A DNA stretch of 64,000 bases from Prochilodus magdalenae (lineage: Eukaryota > Chordata > Actinopteri > Characiformes > Prochilodontidae), in contig JAMWET010000017.1 of the NCBI GenBank assembly GCA_024036415.1, positions 62,001 to 126,000 of the forward strand, written 5' to 3'. Below the pieces are notes generated by a model. That model saw only the letters and a program-made list of their open reading frames with translations, was not told the DNA's origin and ran no database searches. Below are positions 55,601-58,600 of this stretch, piece after piece. The translations under genes and the position numbers were made by a program. Each line of letters begins with the position of its first letter. The first letter of the stretch is position 1.

Positions 55601-58600
55601 AATTATTCTCTTGTAAACACATTCATGAAATTATTCCAATTGTCACGTCCTGTCTAGTCAAGCCCCAGATTTTCTCCATTTTCTCTGTTTTTCTGTTTGT
55701 CTTGTCACTTCCATTCCATGTACCTTTTGTTGTCTTGTTCCATGTGCTTCTGTTTGTTTTGTTTTTTGGCTCCTCCTGTCTCCGCTCCCTTGTCAGTCCC
55801 CTTACATGTCCCTAGTTTGTAGCTCTGCCCTTCCCAGGTGTCCCTTGTTAGTCTTTGTTCTCTTATACTCCCTGTAGTACCCTGTGTTCTTGCGTGGTGT
55901 TTTGTCTCCTTGTATTGAACTCCACGTGACATAACACCAAGCCGACTATGGATGTAGCAAGGATGATTCTAGAGTGTGAGGGCTACATTGCACAAATGGA
56001 GAAACTACGGGCTACTATTGAGGCTGGAAGATCCTCAAGGCTTCCTCCTCTTACAGCTCTACCTTCTCCTCCTGGGGCCTCTGCCTGGCCTCAACTGAAG
56101 GATGTCGCTACAGGCCTGCATGCCTCCTTGGACGTTTGAAGTTTACAAACTCTTTTTTCAAATCTCAGGGCAGGTCATTTACAAATAACTAGATTATTAG
56201 GGCTAGCTATCATTCAAATGAAAGAGCATAGCTGGCTTTCCTCACTGTAGGTGGTAAAGATGGCCCTCTCCCATTACTCAGCACAATGCTAGCCAGCACA
56301 GGTATCAAAACAGTGTTGTTGTGGCAGTGTTGGGCTGTTTAATAATGTTGCATTAGATGTAGTTTGAAAAACTGTGGTCTTCACAGGAAGGTCTGTCTTG
56401 GAGGAAGCTCCAGTTAGCCTTCACTTCCTGGCCTGGAGCACCATAAAATAGGGGAAGGCCAAGCTAGTGAAAGAGAACCTAACATGACTAAACTGGGGGA
56501 GTTATAGTAATATAGCAATTAACTCTGTATAAGGATTCTTAGAATCAAGAAAAATGAATAAAACTAATAATGATAAGATAACGATAAGGACTCACCAGCC
56601 ATCGCCCATGATTAGATGGATGGAAGAAAGAGGTGATACTGTTGAAAAGACCATTTAGTTGATTCTGGGCCTGTTTGCTAGGGCCTCCCTGAAACACAAA
56701 CAGCCACACATTAGAAATACCAGATGCTGACACTACTCCTTTTAGGAAACCTTTCCTAACATTAGGTTAATAAACACACCACACAAATAGTCAAGATGAT
56801 GAAATTTCCTCACTGTTTAAATCCAGAAATAAAGCTCTGCCCATCGCCAGACGCACGGGGGAAACCACTGGCTTACCCATAGACAGTTAGACAGAAGCTG
56901 GTCACCTCTTTTATAACCCAGCTACAAATCTGCAATTAAATCAATCTGATCTCAACCCTACTGTTTCTGAAAGCCGTGGTCTCTTTTTATTCCAGCCCTT
57001 CTTTTCATACACAGTTGCAAATGTTCTTGCTAAGCTTAATCCACACAAATCTACTAGAGAAGATAGGCTGGACCCCTTTTTCCTGCGTCTTGCAGCCCCT
57101 ACAACTATTTTAGAACACATTTTGTTTGTTTCTATTCTTTCAGTTTTATCTTGCAGGATTACCAGGACCTGGATAACAGCTAATGTAATTCCTCTGCATA
57201 AAGTGGTGAGGCAGTAGATGTAAATAACTACAGACCAATTTCAAAATTGGAATGCTTATCTAAAATTTCAGAAACTCTTGTAAACTGAAACAATTTCTTA
57301 ATTACAACTCTATTCTGTCCAATTATCAGTCTGATTTTTGAGAAGGGCACAGCACTATATATACTACACTGGTTTTAAATGATTAAAATTTAAATGTTTT
57401 TAAATTATATTGATTTATCCAAAGCTTTTGATACAATTGATCACACTCTTCTTTTAAGGTGCTTAGTAAAAATGTTTTAATCCAAATCCTCTTAAATGGA
57501 CCCAAAACTACCTGATAGACAACAACAATTGGCAGTAAGTAATTACAAATTAGATTTATTGCTTATACCTAAGGGAGTCCCTTGAAATGGTTGCCTCTGC
57601 CTCAGACTGCAAATTACACCTTTACGCAGATTACAAGATTTTTTTATTGTTTAGTTGACTCTATTCATGCTGTAGCACAAAAACTGCTAAGCTCATTTAA
57701 TGCTTTACTTGTTGTTTTGTATAAGCAAAAACTAGTTTTAAGTTCATGCTATTTCCAAAATCTACAAATCTTGACTTTAATACTGTAAATATTACTACCC
57801 TGGCAGGATCCAACATAAAAAGAGTCTCATAATATAAATACCTGGGAATACGGATGATGAACTTACTTTTAAAACCCACATAACCAAACTAGTTATTAAT
57901 CGCAGCCTAAGTTTGGTCACTTATTCAGAAACAAATCCTGTTTCCCTATGTTCACACGGAAAAGAATTTTTGAGGCAACCGTACTGGCAGTACTGATGTA
58001 ATATACAGTGCCTGGACACACACTATAATATTTTAATGGACTAACTTCATCTATGATGACGGCACGCATTTGCTCTCGCATAATTTTCATAAGCTTCTGC
58101 AATGTCACTAAATGTATTTCTGTCCAGAGCTGCATTAACTTTTCCCCCCAAGATCTTGTACTGACGATTGGAGATTTGGACCACTGCACAAAGTCTTCTC
58201 CCACATCCCAAAGATTCTCAATGGGGTTCAGGTCTGGACTCTGCGGTGGCTAATGCATGTGTGAAAATGATCTCATGCTATTCTTTCACAGTTTGAGCCA
58301 GGAAAATCCGGGCATTGTCATCTTGGAATATGCCTGTGCCATGAGGGAAGACAAAACCTTTTGATGGAATAACCAGGTCAGTTAGTGTATTCAGGTAGTC
58401 AGCTGACCCCATTCTTTGGGCACATAACGTCGCTGAACCTAGACCTGACCAACTGCATCAACCCCAGATCATAGCACTGTGCTCATAGGCTTGTACGGTA
58501 GGCGCTAGGTATGATGGTATCACTCTGGAACAGGGTAAATCTGGACTCATTATCAGACCACACAACCTTCTTCCATTGCTCCAGAGTCCAATCTTTATGC

